From assembly GCA_038222915.1 (NCBI GenBank), contig JBBRHH010000244.1, positions 1 to 8,610 of the forward strand: 8,610 nucleotides of DNA. Direction: 5' to 3'. Origin of the DNA: JBBRHH01 sp038222915. GTDB taxonomy: Bacteria > Planctomycetota > Phycisphaerae > Tepidisphaerales > Tepidisphaeraceae. Shown one piece after another: positions 7,502 to 8,610 of this stretch (position 1 is the first letter of the stretch; every line of letters begins with the position of its first letter). Below the pieces are notes generated by a model that was not told where the DNA came from, searched no databases, and was given only the letters and a program-made list of their open reading frames with translations. The position numbers were made by a program, and so were the translations under genes.

Positions 7502-7528
7502 CAACGCGCATCGCGTTGTTTTCTTTCT
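7502..7528 (+). terminator. Rho-independent terminator after the TPR protein gene
   Basis: A perfect seven-base-pair stem, CAACGCG (7502-7508) and CGCGTTG (7512-7518), encloses the loop CAT and is followed at once by TTTTCTTTCT (7519-7528). It starts 31 bases after the stop codon of the TPR protein gene, in the right orientation. Stem, short loop and T-rich tail all fit an intrinsic terminator. Confidence 0.82.
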
Positions 7529-7682
7529 AAAATTGCTGAAATCACTCCCGTTCGAGGGAGCGCGGAGGGGCGGATAGATTGCGCGCAATCGTGTTGGATG
7601 TCGGTTTGGTGGAGGCGGTTTTTTATAAGTGCTTGTTTGGTAAATGATTGAGATGCGGCGGGGGTGGCGGTTGGTCGTTTCA
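7529..7682. other. Intergenic stretch, no gene supported
   Basis: No credible coding frame was found. It holds one small hairpin, CTCCC (7545-7549) and GGGAG (7556-7560) around GTTCGA, without a T-run. It also has TTGGTCG (7671-7677), an inverted partner of the CGACCA units in the array that follows. Nothing else is evident. Confidence 0.5.
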
Positions 7683-7770
7683 AACCGACCACTAACCGAC
7701 CACCAACCGACCACCAACCGACCTGTGACCGACCACCAAACGACTACCAACCGACCACCAACCGACCGCG
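7683..7770. repeat. Tandem array of eight 11-bp units (consensus AACCGACCACC)
   Basis: Eight consecutive units of exactly 11 bases, beginning at 7683, 7694, 7705, 7716, 7727, 7738, 7749 and 7760. Units 2, 3 and 7 are identical (AACCGACCACC); unit 1 ends in T; unit 4 ends CTGT; unit 5 begins with G; unit 6 has two changes; unit 8 ends GCG. No length changes occur across the array. The period is close to one helical turn, so equivalent bases face nearly the same side of the DNA. On the plus strand it is C/A-rich with a GACC core. It lies 212 bases after the TPR gene stop and is not inside a credible gene. It may be a minisatellite from slippage or a set of phased binding sites; the sequence cannot separate these. 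Confidence 0.9.
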
Positions 7771-8191
7771 CGGGTGAATGCAGATTTCTGAGTGCGGAAG
7801 GCAGAACGGGGGTCGATTTTTGGTGTGGATGTTCGCGCAACAATTGTGTTTGGGAGGGCGGGAATGGTGGGTGGGGAGCTCAAGTGCTCATGCGGACGAT
7901 GTTTGGGTTGTGGTTCTGACGCCGCGCCGGGGAAAAAAGCGCCCCCGAACCCTCCCTGAAATCTCCCCTCTTCCTCCCTCTTTTCTCCCCTTTTCGGCAG
8001 AATATCCCCCCCTTTTCTCCCCGGAATCACCCCCTTTCGACCATTGGAAATTGGGCCGCGAAGGGCAAGCCGCGGTGTGCGCCGGAGGATTGGGGCGGTT
8101 GGTGGAAGCTGGAGATTTCTGTTGAATCGGCCGGTGGATTGGTGGATGATTCCCCGCATGGATTGGCCCTCCTGATCTGGCTGAATCTTCA
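7771..8191. other. Gene-poor stretch with a strand-biased C/T tract
   Basis: No coding frame here looks real; the open frames give low-complexity protein. From about 7942 to 8037 the plus strand is almost entirely C and T, with TTTTCTCCCC occurring at 7981-7990 and again at 8013-8022, and C-runs at 8006-8012 and 8030-8034. The opposite strand is a purine tract. The segment 7779-7810 (CAGATTTCTGAGTGCGGAAGGCAGAACG) resembles dispersed intergenic filler found in related genomes, but this is only an impression. Confidence 0.5.
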
Positions 8192-8221
8192 GTGCTTTCT
8201 CATACCGAACATTATGCTATC

Positions 8222-8422
8222 ATGGGAAAGATTGTGTCAAGGAGAATTTTCGAGTTGGGCGAAGATTTTGTTGTTGAAGCGGTGCAGGCCGAGTGGTGCG
8301 GGGCGGGCGGTAAGGTGAGGTGGAAGGCTGCTGCGTAGGCCGGTGATTTGCGTCCTGCCGACGGGAAGCGGAAACGGGAACGACTGCGGAAATTGGAACA
8401 GCACCGTTTGACGAATGGTTGA
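8222..8422 (+). pseudogene. Possible decayed small ORF interrupted by one in-frame TAG
   Basis: From ATG 8222-8224 the frame gives 38 residues (MGKIVSRRIFELGEDFVVEA..., ending WKAAA) and stops at TAG 8336-8338. Reading through, the same frame stays open for 28 more codons (AGDLRPADGKRKRERLRKLEQ...) and ends at TGA 8420-8422. Both halves look protein-like: amphipathic, with charged residues and a likely C-terminal helix. This is unlike the low-complexity frames around it. A single C-to-T change (CAG to TAG) would explain the interruption. A GTG at 8192 could extend the N-terminus by ten residues. There is no clear ribosome-binding site, and no family is recognised. It lies beside an IS4-like transposase end, so disruption by mobile-element activity is plausible. 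Chance open frame is the main alternative. Confidence 0.35.
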
Positions 8423-8434
8423 GAATGAGAAGTG

Positions 8435-8484
8435 GCGAATGGCGAATTTACCCGTTAAAGGTTCGCGTCACGAATGCCATTCGC
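8435..8484. repeat. Inverted repeat next to the transposase stop codon
   Basis: GCGAATGGC (8435-8443) and GCCATTCGC (8476-8484) are perfect nine-base inverted arms separated by 32 bases. The inner right arm overlaps a second dyad, CGAATG-C-CATTCG (8471-8483). The right arm touches the stop codon of the transposase fragment (8485-8487), so the structure lies just downstream of that gene. It could be part of the insertion sequence end, a transcription-stop structure, or a dispersed intergenic repeat; GGCGAATGGCGAAT also contains a short direct repeat. Confidence 0.55.
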
Positions 8485-8610
8485 TTAAGGCTCAACATCC
8501 TGCGCTGTCGCGGCTTGTGCGTATTGCGCGCGAGGCTTGTTCATTAGATCGTACGGCATCATCCGACGCTTCTTGACGCGTGGGCAGTGGCGACCAGGCC
8601 GCCTGGGATT
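8485..8610 (-). CDS. IS4-family-like transposase, C-terminal fragment cut by the window edge
   Basis: The last 41 codons of a minus-strand gene are present, ending at TAA (8485-8487); the 5' part lies beyond the window. The residues RPGRHCPRVKKRR, then MPYDLMNKPRAQY, match the well-known C-terminal tail of IS4-type DDE transposases, usually RPGRxEPRxxKRRxKxYxLMxKPR. In that family this tail follows the catalytic domain, so no catalytic residue is visible here and intactness cannot be judged. The fragment is in frame throughout and has no early stop. The assignment rests on the motif from memory but is specific. It indicates an insertion sequence, or its remnant, starting at the right edge. 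Confidence 0.78.
   Translation of the reverse strand, partial: NPRRPGRHCPRVKKRRMMPYDLMNKPRAQYAQAATAQDVEP

Noticed and set aside
7545..7560. CTCCC-GTTCGA-GGGAG hairpin resembling a tRNA T-arm
   Set aside because: The loop is six bases rather than seven, and no acceptor, D or anticodon arms can be placed around it.
4579..7692. A 1037-codon open frame on the minus strand across the methyltransferase-like and TPR genes
   Set aside because: Its product is low-complexity and rich in Gly, Val and Ala, as expected opposite genes with C-rich third positions, where stop codons rarely arise. The plus-strand genes have signal peptides, motifs and starts, and they explain the region.
7683..7770. The 11-bp array considered as a CRISPR array
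   Set aside because: The units are contiguous, with no unique spacers, and far shorter than CRISPR repeats; no cas gene is present.
7692..8159. A 155-codon minus-strand frame covering the 11-bp array and the C/T tract
   Set aside because: The product is low-complexity (repeated RLVVGWWSV from the array and basic/Gly runs from the tract), with no domain or sensible start.

Overview
This looks like chromosomal DNA from a Planctomycetota bacterium, most likely of the class Phycisphaerae. The main reasons are a membrane protein carrying the zinc-ribbon signature CRSCGYDLRAATGQCPECG, which is frequent in that group; high-GC genes with a very strong preference for C at third codon positions; mostly weak or absent Shine-Dalgarno sites; and the C-terminal end of an IS4-type transposase. 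This placement is an inference from protein signatures, since no rRNA or other marker gene is present.

Left part (1-2410): a minus-strand sensor histidine kinase without an extracytoplasmic sensor domain is divergent from a plus-strand multi-pass membrane protein with the zinc ribbon. The latter converges, with overlapping stop codons, on a small minus-strand gene that appears broken: three reading frames must be joined to recover a continuous protein ending in a WTMIHTHE...GGPYF motif. The zinc-ribbon gene and the broken gene have more mixed third-position bases than their neighbours.

Middle part (2400-7470): four plus-strand genes follow in the same direction. They encode a large secreted beta-propeller protein with twelve Asp-box motifs, a 47-residue single-pass membrane protein in a gene too short for ordinary ORF cut-offs, a class I methyltransferase-like protein, and a secreted TPR protein with a long Asn/Pro/Gln-rich N-terminal half. 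A well-formed intrinsic terminator follows the last of these. No shared pathway is evident; two of the products are exported and one is membrane-bound, so an envelope theme is possible but unproven.

Right part (7471-8610): a gene-poor, repeat-rich stretch. It holds an array of eight 11-bp units, a strongly strand-biased C/T tract, a possible decayed small ORF interrupted by one in-frame TAG, an inverted repeat, and the 3' end of an IS4-like transposase gene running in from beyond the window. It looks like a decaying or mobile-element-flanked intergenic region.

I see no CRISPR array, tRNA, rRNA, phage gene or recognisable defence cassette. The most useful leads are the frame-broken gene, the interrupted ORF beside the transposase, the 11-bp array, the small membrane protein and the twelve-Asp-box propeller. 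None amounts to a demonstrated new system.
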